Assembly: GCA_035048495.1 (NCBI GenBank)
Contig: CM068546.1
Coordinates: forward strand, 35,606,674 to 35,670,673
Origin: Euptelea pleiosperma
Lineage: Eukaryota > Streptophyta > Magnoliopsida > Ranunculales > Eupteleaceae
Length of the DNA: 64,000 nucleotides
Reading direction: 5' to 3'
Part shown: one piece after another, positions 1-10,515 of the stretch
How the letters are laid out: every line of letters begins with the position of its first letter
Position numbering within the stretch: position 1 is the first letter of the stretch
Program-made: the position numbers and the translations under genes
The notes under the pieces: generated by a model
Seen by the model: only the letters and a program-made list of their open reading frames with translations
Databases searched by the model: none
What the model was told of the DNA's origin: nothing

Positions 1-28
1 AAAAAAAAAAAAAAACCTAAAAAAAATG

Positions 29-272
29 AATTTTTGCTTGTCCCCCTTACTTTATTATTGAAATTTGCAGTGCACCCAATGTTTTTAAAATATTTGCGTC
101 TCACCTAGGTCATTATAGTATTTTAAAAAATATTGGGATGTCCATCTGGAGACTGTCTATGGTCAATGGCGTTGACTATGGTCAAAGGGTGAGACGCAAA
201 TATTTTGAAAACATTGGGTGAGATGCAAATTGCATCAATAAAGTAAGGGGGTAAAGCAAAAAATCCCTAAGA
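29..272. mobile_element. Short TIR element (MITE) at window edge
   Basis: The two ends are inverted copies of each other for about 75 bp. Both carry a C-rich block (GTCCCCCTTACTTTATT at the left, the complement of AATAAAGTAAGGGGGTAAA at the right), then matching ACCCAATGTTTT and ATATTTGCGTCTCACC stretches. The short middle holds GGTCAA/GTTGAC motifs. There is no ORF. The layout resembles the elements at 22.4 kb and 36.0 kb. The exact left edge is unclear because it runs into a poly-A tract. Confidence 0.6.
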
Positions 273-1206
273 TAATTTCACCTATATGTAACCAACTAAA
301 TCACATAAATGATTTTAGCGGCTTTTAAATAACTTTGGAGAGAGGGTGAAAGTGGAACGGCAATAGACGAACTTAAAATTTCGATCTTTTAGCTGATGTA
401 AATGAACTAGAAAAAAGAAAAGTGGCATGGACAAGTGCCTTTAGCCGACTTGAAAACTGATAATATTGGAGCTTAGAAACATGTCAGAATCAACGGTGAG
501 TGATTCTGACTTCTATAATCAAGGTTATTGCAAAAACAAAAATTTCATAAAATAACAAAATTGTGTGGTTCTAACATTGTTGACAATTCCATTAATACCC
601 GTTACGACATTTTTTCATCAACAAGTTAATGTCCGTTGTGTCCCTTTAGTACCGTTTGAGCTTTTGACGATCCAAAAGCTCCACAAAAGAATCCGCTACA
701 TGTTCTACATTAGTTGAGCTAGTCCTTAAAGCAGATAAAGGAATGCACCACCTACGTAATTCTGAGGTCATCACCACGCGTTCACACTCATCATGATGAT
801 GTCGAAAGGATGACCTCATAGCTCCTTGGACGGGGCATCATTTGTGTAGACAGACCCACTACTTATAGATTTTTAAAATGAATAATTTTTTGGTCGGCCA
901 AAGGTTCCACAATAAATGCAAGAAGTGGATAATGAGGAATTTTGATTTTTGAAGTACAAGAATAACAATAAAGACACCGGTGCCATAGCTCCTCTACTAC
1001 CATAATAGCCAAACAGCCACAATCCAACAAACGAAATGGCTTGGATTGGTGTCCTATGAACTATGAGGGCTACAGATTACAGTATATTGGACTTACAATA
1101 GTTGAGATTGAACCAATGTAACGCATGACTTGTTTCGCTTTTCATTTGGTAAAGTCGGTAAATTTCTTTCATAAAGCACCTAAGGTGCTAGGCCTGAAGG
1201 GGTCCA

Positions 1207-2569
1207 TCAGAAAAAATTTAGATGCCGAGGGTTTTGGATGCAAAGGATGTGTGGGAAATCTGGACCACTCATTTGCCCTTTTTCTAGATGCCAACTTAAC
1301 TCCAGTTAACCTTTAATTTTTATTTTATTTTTATATTTTTGTTTCCATTTTGAAAACAAAAACTTCCTTTTAGTTTTTAAAACCCACGACACGAGCCTCT
1401 TCTTCTTTATCTTCTACCGCTTCTAAAGAAGGAGTCGTCGTCATCGGAGATCTGAAGTACACAAGAAATCTGAAGCAATACTACTTCTGTCACAATGCAA
1501 CCCACATTACGAGCCACGTGGCAGACTAATAGGGGGCGCTGACCGTATGGATGTCTGGCCAATCCCTCGGTGGACCTGAAAACTGAAAATATAAAACCAT
1601 TAGTGATTTAGAACCTTTGGATCTTTTTTTTTTTTTTTTTTTGTAAGTGGAACCTTTGGATACCCAAATAACGCTCAATAATTTTCAAATTCTTACGGTT
1701 AAAATCAACCCATGAAAACAACTTCAATCCAACGCTTAAAAATACTGATCGGGCTGATTTTTTGTTGGCAGGTCCACCGAGGGGCTGGCAAGACATCCAT
1801 ACGGTCAGCGACCTCTAATAGTCTGCCACATGGCTCGTATTGTGGGTTGTGACCGGCCCGTTGTGACATAAAGTTTTATTCCACCTGTGTAGGGACGACC
1901 TCAGTAATTTTTTTAAGTTGTCACTTGTTCCACTAAAGAAATCCAAGTATTTTCAAACAGGATGAATACATAATGCTCTTTGTATACTCCATACACAACA
2001 GAATGGGAGGGACTGGTAATTCTATAAAATAAAACCCGAATAAAGAGAGTGAAACGCATAGATTGAAGAGAAGAGGAAGTGAGGAGCACCTCACCAACTC
2101 CTCACGTGGCAAGTCTCAGGCGATTGGGTTTCTTTTTAATATTTTTTTATATAATGTTTTTTACAACATACAGGTTCACCCACTCCGGCAACGGTGATCG
2201 TCGAGATTCACATCTCACATCTCACAGATCCAGATGACCATCCGACAGTCCAAAATCTATGAGAGAGGATCTAACCCTTTGGTGATCCCTCTGGCAACGG
2301 CGAACTACTCGTTGCAAGTGGCAGAAGGTGAAGAATTTGTGTTTAGGGAAGAAGAGGCGTGGGCTTTCAAAAGCTAAAATGGAAGCTTTTGTTTCCTCTT
2401 TTAAGAAGGAAACAGAAAAATATAATATAGATTTAAGAGGTTAAAAAAATAAAAAATAAAAAAATTAAAGGTTAACTGGAGTTAAGTTGGCATCTTGAAA
2501 AAGGGCAGATGAGTGGTCTAGATCCCACTCATCCTCTGCATCCAAAACCCTCTACATCTAAATTTTTTC
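1207..2569. mobile_element. 1.36 kb TIR transposon, MULE-like, no ORF
   Basis: The terminal inverted repeats are about 110 bp. The left end begins AGAAAAAATTTAGATG and the right end is CATCTAAATTTTTTC; both continue through matching blocks such as GGGTTTTGGATGCA and AACTTAACTCCAGTTAACC. It is flanked by GGGGTCCA on both sides (1199-1206 and 2570-2577). The paralogous segment near 5690 has one GGGGTCCACC and no element, so the insertion is polymorphic between duplicates. An 8-9 bp duplication with long TIRs fits Mutator-like elements. Another MITE is nested at about 1490-1860. Confidence 0.75.
1490..1860. mobile_element. MITE of the ATACGG family, nested
   Basis: Two inverted arms face each other. 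The left arm holds ACGAGCCACGTGGCA followed by GACCGTATGGATGTCTGGCC; the right arm holds the complements, ending GGCTCGTATTGTGGGTTGTGAC. The core CATCCATACGGTC occurs about twenty times in this window and marks one dispersed family. There is no ORF. Confidence 0.65.
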
Positions 2570-2714
2570 GGGGTCCACCTGTTTCGTCACTTCATCCATG
2601 TGGCAAAAGGAGGCATGTTATAGGAAGGCCTCTATAGATTCTCTATCAGGGTCAATTTTTCAAAAGGACGTCAATTAATAAAGGTTCCGGGATCCAGTTA
2701 CCACCCTAAAATGA

Positions 2715-3035
2715 CAAGCTCCGGTTGCAGGACACAGTATGAGCCACTTGGCACACTCTTAGAGGACTCTGACCGTATGGATGTTTGGCCAATCTCTAAG
2801 TGGACGTAGAAACCAAGAAACAGCCTGATTGGTGATTTATAGGCATTGGATCTTTGTACCTCAAATACTGCTCAAATTCCCATAGTTGAGATTAACCCAT
2901 GAAAATAAGTCCAATCCAATGCCTATAAATCACTAATCAGTTTGATTTTTGGTTTCTAGATCCACCTAGGGATTGGCCAAACATCCATACGGTCAGAGTC
3001 CTTTAAAAGTGTGCCAAGTGGCTCATATAATAAGA
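2715..3035. mobile_element. MITE of the ATACGG family (unit 1)
   Basis: The inverted arms carry TATGAGCCACTTGGCACAC and GACCGTATGGATGTTTGGCC at the left and their complements at the right. It lies about 450 bp upstream of the first small gene's TATA box. The same element is at the equivalent place in unit 2 (5880-6190), so it was present before the duplication. Confidence 0.7.
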
Positions 3036-3305
3036 AAGCAATGTTGATACCCTTAACCATATCCAAAGACCAAGAGCTCTAATCCACATCTCAAAAAACC
3101 AGAAATATAGCATCATCCCTAGTTCTAGATATTTTCTACAATTTGATTCTCACGATGAAGAAGGTGAAGATAACAATCAAGGTGAATCTTGCAAGAAGAT
3201 CCCTTTATACTCTCTCCACCAATCCCCTTTTTAACTAAAATTTATCACCCATGTTCAATTATTCGGTTGTGATAGGAAGAGATATGTTCCCTTTGACCCT
3301 TTGAC

Positions 3306-3306
<1 letters not shown>

Positions 3307-3338
<32 letters not shown>
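3307..3338 (+). promoter_or_regulatory. (GA)n tract upstream of small gene 1
   Basis: A run of about 16 GA dinucleotides lies 140-170 bp upstream of the TATA box. A GA tract sits in a comparable place before each of the four paralogues although its length differs. Plant BBR/BPC factors bind GA repeats; a role here is inference. Confidence 0.4.
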
Positions 3339-3342
<4 letters not shown>

Positions 3343-3477
3343 ACCTGGGAAAAATAGATAAGAGGAATATACATGAAGCACCGAAAGAGAATCAAATTAC
3401 ACTCTTCAGCTTCTTATCGATCTGTTTGAAAAGATGAAAGGGAAGTTATAGAAGTAGGTGGGAACTTGAAGGACATC

Positions 3478-3485
3478 TATATAAA
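3478..3485 (+). promoter_or_regulatory. TATA box of small gene 1
   Basis: TATATAAA followed by GGGT, about 90 bp before the ATG at 3569. It predicts a leader of about 60 nt. The same box lies at 9316-9323 and 14229-14236, and a degenerate TACATAAA at 6724-6731, each before a paralogue. Confidence 0.6.
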
Positions 3486-3568
3486 GGGTCAAGGCCTCTT
3501 TAGATTTGTGCAACCAAAACTAACCAGTTAAAAAGTTTTTAGTTATTGTTGTGCAATTTTTACTTAGC

Positions 3569-3787
3569 ATGGATCCATCAGCCAAACTTGTTAAAGTGGG
3601 GAGGGAAGGCTTTGCTTTAGTCGAGGAGTTGCGCAAGATGAGGCCGCCTCCTCAACGCCCTCAACCTCAATTTGTACCACAAATTCCCCCAAAAAAAGAA
3701 CCATTATTAGATTGCTTTCAGGTAGCCCAAATGCATGGTGGTATGGTGATTGTAGATTTCCGCAAGAAACCACTTCGTAAGCCTTAG
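3569..3787 (+). CDS. Small tandem-family protein, copy 1 (72 aa, unknown function)
   Basis: I do not recognise this protein. It is single-exon and starts at the first ATG after the leader; upstream in-frame codons contain no ATG. The N-terminus (MDPSAKLVKVGREGFALVEELRK) is followed by a short proline/glutamine-rich linker. The C-terminal block runs PQIPPKKE, then DCFQVAQMHGGMVIVDF, and ends KKPLRKP. There is no signal peptide, membrane segment or transposase motif, so a basic cytosolic or nuclear protein is likely. Three paralogues follow at 6819, 9406 and 14313. Both end blocks are kept in all four while the linker varies in length, which argues for real coding. The upstream TATA box and the following GTATTATAG-containing 3' sequence also recur in the paralogues. 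Confidence 0.7.
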   Translation: MDPSAKLVKVGREGFALVEELRKMRPPPQRPQPQFVPQIPPKKEPLLDCFQVAQMHGGMVIVDFRKKPLRKP

Positions 3788-4795
3788 TCTACTATACGCT
3801 TATTCTCTTGTGGCTAGTATTGTACTACCCCCTCTTGTATTATAGGAGATTATAGTTCTGCATGTATATACTGCCCCTCTTGTATTATGTTTAGCATGAA
3901 TACAGGTGATGCGTGTTAGTAGGTTTGTGATTACCTGTTTGTAATGTTGCACTCGCACAAGCCAAAGTTTAAATGCATTAGCAAATTTACAATCCCCGAG
4001 GAAGTGTTTTTGTGCATGGTTTAAATTGTCCCGTTATAACGTTGTAACGGTCTCATAATGTTACCCTCATGACCGTTTTCACATCAATCATATTTGAATA
4101 GGAAAAGTTCAAGAAAATAGTATTTTAATATTTATTTTACAATTTAAAACCTCGTGACGATTCGACACAAACGGGAATTGAAATCGAGAACGGAGTCCAC
4201 CGTTCAAAACAAGAAAAAACTCAACTCTTCTTTTAATCAGAGCGTATCTTCTCTTCTTCAGAATCTTCTTTTGCATCATTTAATTAGATGACAAAATTTG
4301 TATCCAGAATTTATTTATCAAACTAACTTTGAAGTATAAAAGTGCCCATACGTTATATACTTTCTAACACAATATGTATATACGTACCCTTTTTCATAAA
4401 AGGTGAATTGAAACACAAATCCTTTCATAACTAATATCTCCAACTAAAGCAGGCCAAGGCCGTCTCAATACTATTTGAGGCTATTTTATTTATAATATTA
4501 ATATAAATTAAATTAATTAAAATTTTTATCATTTTTCTCTCTAATTTCAATGATAATAAAAAAACATGTCAACTAAAAGCCCCCAAATTCTATGTTTCCA
4601 TCTTTTTTTTTTCTTTTAGATCTCAATAAAACCAAAAAACAAACATAATAAAAATTACTCTTCTAAAAAAGAGTTGTTCGTTTATTCAGGACAGAGTTGA
4701 TTACAAAAAGAAAAAAAAATATTAAGAAAAGATAAGAATATGGAGCACTCCAAGTTTCATTTCTAGAAACCAAACTGTTAAATTAAAAGATAATT
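3788..4795. other. Intergenic, 3' region of copy 1
   Basis: It begins with the presumed 3' UTR, where CTCTTGTATTAT occurs twice. A diverged piece of the AACGG repeat family follows at about 4018-4085 (CCCGTTATAACG). The rest is AT-rich with no supported gene. Confidence 0.5.
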
Positions 4796-5879
4796 TTTTT
4801 ATATGTAACCAACTAAATCACGTAAATGATTTTAGGGACTTTTAAATAACTTTGAATAGGATGAAAGTGGAAGTGCAATAGACGAACTTAAAATTTGGGT
4901 CTTTTAGCTGATGTAAAGGAACTCGAAAATATAAAAGTGAGATGGACAAGTGCCTTTAGCCGACTTGGAAACTGATAATATTAGCATCTAGAAACATTTC
5001 AGAATCGACGGTGAGTGATTTTGACTTCTATAATCAAAGTTATTGCTAAATCAAAAACTTTCTAAAATAACAAAAATGTGTGGTTCTGACACGTTTGACA
5101 ATTCTGTTAATATCCGTTAAGTCATTTTTTCATCAAGTCCATTAATGCCCGTTGTGTCCCTTTAGTACAATTTGAGCTTAATTTTAACTATCCAAAAGCT
5201 CCATTAAACTAGTCCTGAAAGCAGATAAAGGAATGCACCACCTACGTAATTGTGAGGTCCTCAACTCCACGCTCACATTCATCATGATGATGTCAAAAGG
5301 ATGACCTCATAGCTCCTTGGACGGGGCATCACTTGTGTAGACAGACCCACTACTTTTAGATCTTTAAAATGAATAATTTTTTGGTCGGCCAAAGGTTCCA
5401 CAATAAATGCAAGAAACGGATAATGAGGAATTTTGATTTTTGAAGTACAAGAATAACAATAAAGACACCGGTGCCATAGCTCCTCTACTACCATAATAGC
5501 CAAACAGCCACAATCCAACAAATGAAATGGCTTGGATTGGTGTCCTATGAACTATGAGGGCACAGATTACAGTATATTAGACTTACAATAGTTGAGATTG
5601 AACCAATGGAATGCATGATGAGTTGTTTTGCTTTTCATTTGGTAAAGTCGATAAATTTCTTACATAAAGCACCTAAGGTGCTGGGCCCGAAGGGGTCCAC
5701 CTGTTTCGTCACTTCATCCTCTACTTATGTGGCAAGTTTAAGCTCAACAGCCCTCTTCCATGTGGCAAAAGGAGGCATGCTATAGGAAGGCGTCTATAGA
5801 TTCTCTGTTAGGGTCAATTTTTCTAAAGGACATCAATTAATAAAGGCTCAGGGCTCTAGTTAGCACCCTAAAATGACAA

Positions 5880-6190
5880 GCTCCGGTTGCAGGACACAGT
5901 ATGAGCCACTTGGCACACTCTTAGAGGACTCTGACCGTATGGATGTTTGGCCAATCTCTAAGTGGACGTACAAACCAAAAAACAGCCTGATTGGTGATTT
6001 ATAGGCTTTGGATCTTTGTACCTCAAATACTGCTCAAATTCCCATAGTTGAGATTATGCCATGAAAATAAGTCCAATCCAACGCCTATAAATCACTAATC
6101 AGTCTGATTTTTGGTTTCTAGATCAGGCCAAACATCCATACGGTTAGAGTCCTCTAAAAGTGTGCCAAGTGGCTCATATAATAAGAAAGC
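5880..6190. mobile_element. MITE of the ATACGG family (unit 2)
   Basis: Orthologous in position to 2715-3035. The right arm has lost about 15 bp just before GGCCAAACATCC compared with its partner. Confidence 0.65.
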
Positions 6191-6550
6191 AGTGTCGATA
6201 CCCTTAACCATATCCGAAGACCAAGAGCTCTAATCCACATCTCAAAAAACCAGAAATATAGCATCATCCCTAGTTCTAGATATTTTCTACAATTTGATTC
6301 TCACGATGAAGAAGGTGAAGATAACAATCAAGGTGAATCTTGCAAGAAGATCCCTTTATCTCTCTCCACCAATCCAAGTTGTATTGTGTGCAAGGTGGGG
6401 ATCATGGGGTCCAACACGGATCACTTTTTTTTTTGAAAAAAATGTATCAACCCATTTTCAAGATTCATCTCAATTATTTGGTTGTGATCGATACGAAGAG
6501 ATATGTTCCATTTGACTAGATAGCAAGACATATCATACCTTGCCCCCACC

Positions 6551-6553
6551 AGA

Positions 6554-6592
<39 letters not shown>
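6551..6592 (+). promoter_or_regulatory. (GA)n tract upstream of small gene 2
   Basis: GA run with one interrupting T, about 130 bp before the TATA-like TACATAAA at 6724-6731. Confidence 0.4.
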
Positions 6593-6597
<5 letters not shown>

Positions 6598-6723
6598 ACC
6601 CCCGAAAGATATATATAGAGGAATATCCATGCACTAAGCACCGAAAGCAAATCAAATTCTTATCTGTTTGAAAAGAAGAGAATGATCGAAGTTGCACAAG
6701 TAGGTGGGAAGTTGAAGAACATC

Positions 6724-6731
6724 TACATAAA
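6724..6731 (+). promoter_or_regulatory. Degenerate TATA box of small gene 2
   Basis: TACATAAA stands where the other copies have TATATAAA, 95 bp before the ATG. The C substitution may weaken expression of this copy. Confidence 0.45.
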
Positions 6732-6818
6732 GAGTTTAGGGCTCTGGAGCTTTGTGTAATCAAAACTAACCTGTTTTTGAGTTATTAGTTGTTGTTGAGC
6801 ACTTGCTACTTAATTAGA

Positions 6819-7052
6819 ATGGCAAAACCAGGAGCCGACCTTGGTAAAGTGGGAATAGAAGGCTTCTCTTTACCCGACGAGTTGCGCAAAGTGAGATCTC
6901 CTCAACCCCATCATCTTCAACCTCAATCTCGACTGGTACCACAAATTGCTCCAAGAAAAGAAGCAGTAGATTGCCATCAGGCAGTACAAATGCATGATGG
7001 TATTTTGATTGCAGATTTCCGTGACAAGAAACCACTTCGGAAGCCTTTCTAG
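6819..7052 (+). CDS. Small tandem-family protein, copy 2 (77 aa, unknown function)
   Basis: Paralogue of the genes at 3569, 9406 and 14313; function unknown. The start is set by alignment with the others: a short ATG-proximal segment (MAKPGADLG) leads into KVGIEGFSLPDELRKVR. An HHLQPQ-type linker follows, then PQIAPRKEAVDCHQAVQMHD, ILIADF and the ending KKPLRKPF. It departs most from the family at the extreme N-terminus (MAKPGA instead of MDPSAK). An in-frame alternative start at 6789 would add ten residues that the other copies lack. The leader keeps the CAAAACTAACC and TTGTTG motifs seen in the others. Confidence 0.65.
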   Translation: MAKPGADLGKVGIEGFSLPDELRKVRSPQPHHLQPQSRLVPQIAPRKEAVDCHQAVQMHDGILIADFRDKKPLRKPF

Positions 7053-7149
7053 GCTCTCTTGTATACGATCCATCTTGTATTATAGAAGTTTGATCAGACA
7101 TGTAACCTTGTAAAATCTTTCTCTACTTACGTAAGTACTATTCCTCGAT

Positions 7150-7680
7150 ATTGTATTATTTAAGTGAATGCCAGCTCGGAATCCACGGCGCCGAGTCCGA
7201 CTCCCAAGGGGGGTCAGAAAAAGGGGGTCCTCAGAGCCGGGTACGTGTAAATGGTCTAGGTTGGGGTGGGCCGAAAGCCGAAATCCCAAGCCCTGGCCCA
7301 ACCCATGCGTTCCCTCAGCCCTTACGTGTGCCGGGCCTCAGACTGGACCGAGCTGGTCCAACAATTTATAATCGTTGGGCACTAAAGGGAGGGGAATGCT
7401 ATTTAACTGCATGGACTGCAGTGCGGGTCGGGCTCTAAAATGACAAGCCCAACCCTTAGAGGAGCCCAGCCGGTAATGGACCAGGAAAGAAACTGGCCGA
7501 GCTGGGTGGGGAGCTCACGGGCTAGATTTGAGACAAATTAGGGTAATGAAGACCCATTAGGGTAATGGGTTGGATTCTTTTGAGACAAATTAAAACTTTA
7601 ATTCCATTGGCCAACCATAGATGAGGAAGATCCATTGGTGTTATTTCTCTCCATTATGTCCATGCAAAACTGTTGTGATT
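7150..7680. other. GC-rich intergenic block
   Basis: Much richer in GC than its surroundings. It opens with AATGCCAGCTCGGAATCCACGG and GACTCCC, resembling the GGCTCAG MITE family seen whole at 53.9 kb. The remainder contains GGGTCGGGCTCTAAAATG-type sequence without a convincing reading frame. No gene is supported. Confidence 0.4.
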
Positions 7681-7915
7681 TTTTTTTTTTTTTTTGAAAC
7701 CGTGGGTATCCGGGCCTCTTAGAGCACCCAACTAGTCCCCCGGCCAGGGCACGATAGTCACCCCTTCCACACGTGCCGGAGTGTACTGGGAGAGTTAATG
7801 TGGACTGAGCGACTTATTACCCTTACTCATTCCAGGGGGTGGCCCCAAGGAGAGTTAAACTCAGAACCTCCTACTTTATGGAGTGGAGTCTTGGCCACTC
7901 GCACTCAACCCTTGG
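7681..7915 (-). mobile_element. tRNA-derived SINE with poly-A tail
   Basis: On the minus strand there is a box A-like AGTGGCCAAGAC, then about 30 nt later a box B-like GGTTCTGAGTTTAAC, then a body, and a poly-A tail (the poly-T at 7681-7695 on the plus strand). It is flanked by a 12-bp duplication with one mismatch, ACTGTTGTGATT (7669-7680) and ACTGTTATGATT (7916-7927). Pol III boxes, a poly-A tail and target duplication together fit a SINE. Confidence 0.7.
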
Positions 7916-8084
7916 ACTGTTATGATTTTTATATTAGTTGTATATATTATTTTCCTCTGATCATGTATTTTATGCAAAAATAATGCATGCTGATATTGAT
8001 TAGTGAAAACAATTCTCTTTTTATATCCATGTATTTCTGGTTATTTTATTTTCTAATGATAAAGTAATTATATGAAAAATATTA

Positions 8085-8471
8085 TTGTTAAGGCATGCAC
8101 GTAGAGTACATGAGCTGCATTGGTTATTTTTTTTTGTTGTTGATAAGGTGAAGGCATTCGTTAAGAAGAAAAGAAGGCTACACAAAGCTAGAGAGGTCGA
8201 TATGACCTCTAAGGGAAACAAAGAAACAGAAGACATAATCGACTCCCATTTAAATCCTCAAAAGCTAATTAACCATTTACAATCCTTAACCAAATTAGAA
8301 CAAAGAAAGAGAAGGGCTTTGATGTTGTTAACGATATCGTGCAAAGATGCCTCATTTATCTTAAAAATTCTACAATTGCAATCAAGCCAAAGGCCCCACC
8401 AAACGCGAAAGGAAAAAGGCTCCAAAGCCTACGTCCACATAGCTAAAAGCATTGATGACACCAGCTCCTGA
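8085..8471 (+). other. Unassigned 128-codon ORF
   Basis: An open frame containing lysine/arginine-rich stretches (FVKKKRRLHKARE, LEQRKRRA). I recognise no domain. There is no clear promoter or splice evidence, and the segment lies between repeats. It could be a decayed gene fragment or chance; I do not call it a gene. Confidence 0.2.
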
Positions 8472-9154
8472 TAGTTTGCATGACTAAGACTGGGAGAGTC
8501 TAATGAATGCCAATGGAAGCATTGGATTTTGGAACGAGAAAATATTAAGAAGAGCCCAGAGCCTTAGGGTGAAAGGCTCTAAATGATTAGATTCGAGTAT
8601 CCAGGGTTGATCTTTTCTGTTCACTCTATTCTTGCCTTGTTTCGTAAAAATTCAATTTTCAACAGTCTAGGTTATCTAATAGGGTGAATTTTCAGAAGGC
8701 ATAACACTCATCAAATGGTGGGTCATGCCCCCTTCGAATACAATATTATGAATATAAATCAATAAGCTTATTGCCATCTTCAGTAATCTTTTTCCCAAAT
8801 TTACATTTCTATGAACAATATTGTATGACTCATAAGCAAGAAATGTCAATACCCTAAACCACATCGCTCTTATCCACATCTCATTACACACAAAAAAAAA
8901 AAAAAAAGAGTCCTCGATCATCCCTAGTGCTAGATCTTACTACAAAATTTGATTCTGATGATGAAGGTCAAGACAAAATATCCATTGATACTCTCTCCAC
9001 CTATGACCAATCCAAGTTGTATATATTTTGTGCAAGGTGGGGAACGTGGGGGCCAATCATTATCACTTCTCAGGATTCATCTCAATTATTTTGTTGTGAT
9101 AGGCAGAGATATGTTCCCTTTGACTAGGAATAAGAACCAAAAATCATATCTTGC

Positions 9155-9168
9155 CCGAGAGAGAGAGG
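9155..9168 (+). promoter_or_regulatory. Short (GA)n tract upstream of small gene 3
   Basis: Seven GA units, shorter than before copies 1 and 2 but in the same relative position, about 150 bp before the TATA box at 9316-9323. Confidence 0.35.
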
Positions 9169-9315
9169 ATAAGAAGAGATTTTGCTTCATCTGAAAGAGA
9201 TATAGAGGAATATACATGCACAGTAACCACCGAAAGAAAAGCAAATGTCAGTCGATCAGCTTCTTATCTGTTTGAAAAGAAAGAAAACAAGTAAATGGGG
9301 AACTTGAAGGACGTC

Positions 9316-9323
9316 TATATAAA
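9316..9323 (+). promoter_or_regulatory. TATA box of small gene 3
   Basis: TATATAAA followed by GGGG, 90 bp before the ATG, matching the spacing before copies 1 and 4. Confidence 0.6.
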
Positions 9324-9405
9324 GGGGATAGGGCCTATATAGATTTGTGTAGCCAAAACCAACCAGTTAAGAGAAGTAGTTATTGTTGTGCAGTTGGTAG
9401 TTAGA

Positions 9406-9612
9406 ATGGATCCATCAGCCAAAGTTGCTGCTAAAGTGGGAATAGAAGACTTCATTATACTGGAGGGGATGCGGAAGCAGGGAAAACAAATTCCTCCTAA
9501 AAAGGAAGGAATAGATTGCTTTCAGGCAGCCCAAATGTTTGGGGGTATGGTGTTTGTAGATTACCCAAAGAAACCAGTAGTTTCCATTAAGAAACCACTT
9601 GGTAAGCCTTGA
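9406..9612 (+). CDS. Small tandem-family protein, copy 3 (68 aa, unknown function)
   Basis: Third paralogue, function unknown. It starts at the ATG of MDPSAK, as in copies 1 and 4. The N-terminal block is MDPSAKVAAKVGIEDFIILE. The proline-rich linker is almost gone (only RKQGK separates the blocks), then come QIPPKKEGIDCFQAAQMFGG and MVFVDY. The tail carries a small extra segment (KKPVVSI) that repeats part of the usual end before KKPLGKP. Loss of the linker with both end blocks kept suggests the ends carry the function. Confidence 0.7.
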   Translation: MDPSAKVAAKVGIEDFIILEGMRKQGKQIPPKKEGIDCFQAAQMFGGMVFVDYPKKPVVSIKKPLGKP

Positions 9613-10515
9613 TACTAGGCTTTCTTGGAGTTATGTACTTGTATCCCTCTTGTGTTATAGAAGTCGTTTGATCAGCTAGGTTACCTTGTAAACTCTCTCT
9701 CTACTTATGTACTATTCCTCTTGTATTATACACAGAAGTTAGATCAGACATCTCTCTCTCTCTATCTCTCTCTCTCTCTATAAAGGAAAGAACAGGCCTT
9801 AATATAATGGTCATTATACCAAAGCTACCGCCTGAACACGGCTTTCTCTCATCCACGTGGCTCTCTCTCTCTCTATCTCCCTTTTTTTTCCCTTTCCAAA
9901 AAAATTCTTCATACTTTATTTCATGTTACTATAAAACAATTAAAATAGTTTAGACTGCGCGAAATCTTATATTTAATGCAATTAATTAAATATCTGCCCT
10001 TTTCTCTCTCCAATTAATTGAAAATATCAGCATATATATTATTCTCTCTTCCCTCTCCCCTCCGCGTCTCTCCCTCTCCCAAGCTCAAGGTGTGCAACAC
10101 CAAACAAAATGTGCCACCTGTTGTCACCACATGGACCCGGGCCATATGATCACCACTCATTTTCTTAACCATCTAAAATCTCTTGACTCCATATGTCATT
10201 CTTTCATTTGATAACTATCAAAACGTCTTTCCTTATTAATATTTTCTTATTTTTATGTCAAAAATCTATCCACAATCAATAATCTTAATTTTAAAAAAAA
10301 TTAATATATCACGTTACTATAGTCAACAACCAATTAAATACCCCATATTCAAACCATCTTTTAAATTAAGTCCTAGATTATCTCGTTATTTTTTAAAACG
10401 TCCCTTTAAATTTCTCTCCAAAACGTCTATTTTTTTCTTGATGTTAAGAGTCGGATTAATTTGTCTTTAAAAAAAAAAATTATAAATAATACACCACAGA
10501 TGCACGGGCAACAAC
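9613..10515. other. Intergenic, 3' region of copy 3
   Basis: It opens with the 3' UTR, where TTGTGTTATAGAAGT and TTGTATTATACACAGAAGTTAGATCAG recur. (CT)n tracts follow at about 9750-9780 and 9861-9877. The remainder is AT-rich with no supported gene. Confidence 0.45.

Larger units (their letters stand above)
281..4000. repeat. Segmental duplication, unit 1
   Basis: This stretch is repeated with modest divergence at about 4795-7150. Shared blocks include the start (ACCAACTAAATCAC at 293 and 4808), a region around 840-1200 matching 5320-5690, a MITE at 2715 matching that at 5880, and a small gene with its promoter. Unit 1 is longer mainly because a 1.36 kb element (1207-2569) sits inside it and is absent from unit 2. 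Confidence 0.8.
4795..7150. repeat. Segmental duplication, unit 2
   Basis: This copies 281-4000. It retains the uninterrupted target (AAGGGGTCCACCTGTTTCG near 5690) of the element that split unit 1, an ATACGG-family MITE at 5880, a (GA)n promoter tract and small gene 2. Confidence 0.8.

Noticed and set aside
7838..7900. Possible tRNA gene
   Set aside because: Box A and B are present but no cloverleaf or acceptor stem forms, and a poly-A tail and duplication show a SINE.
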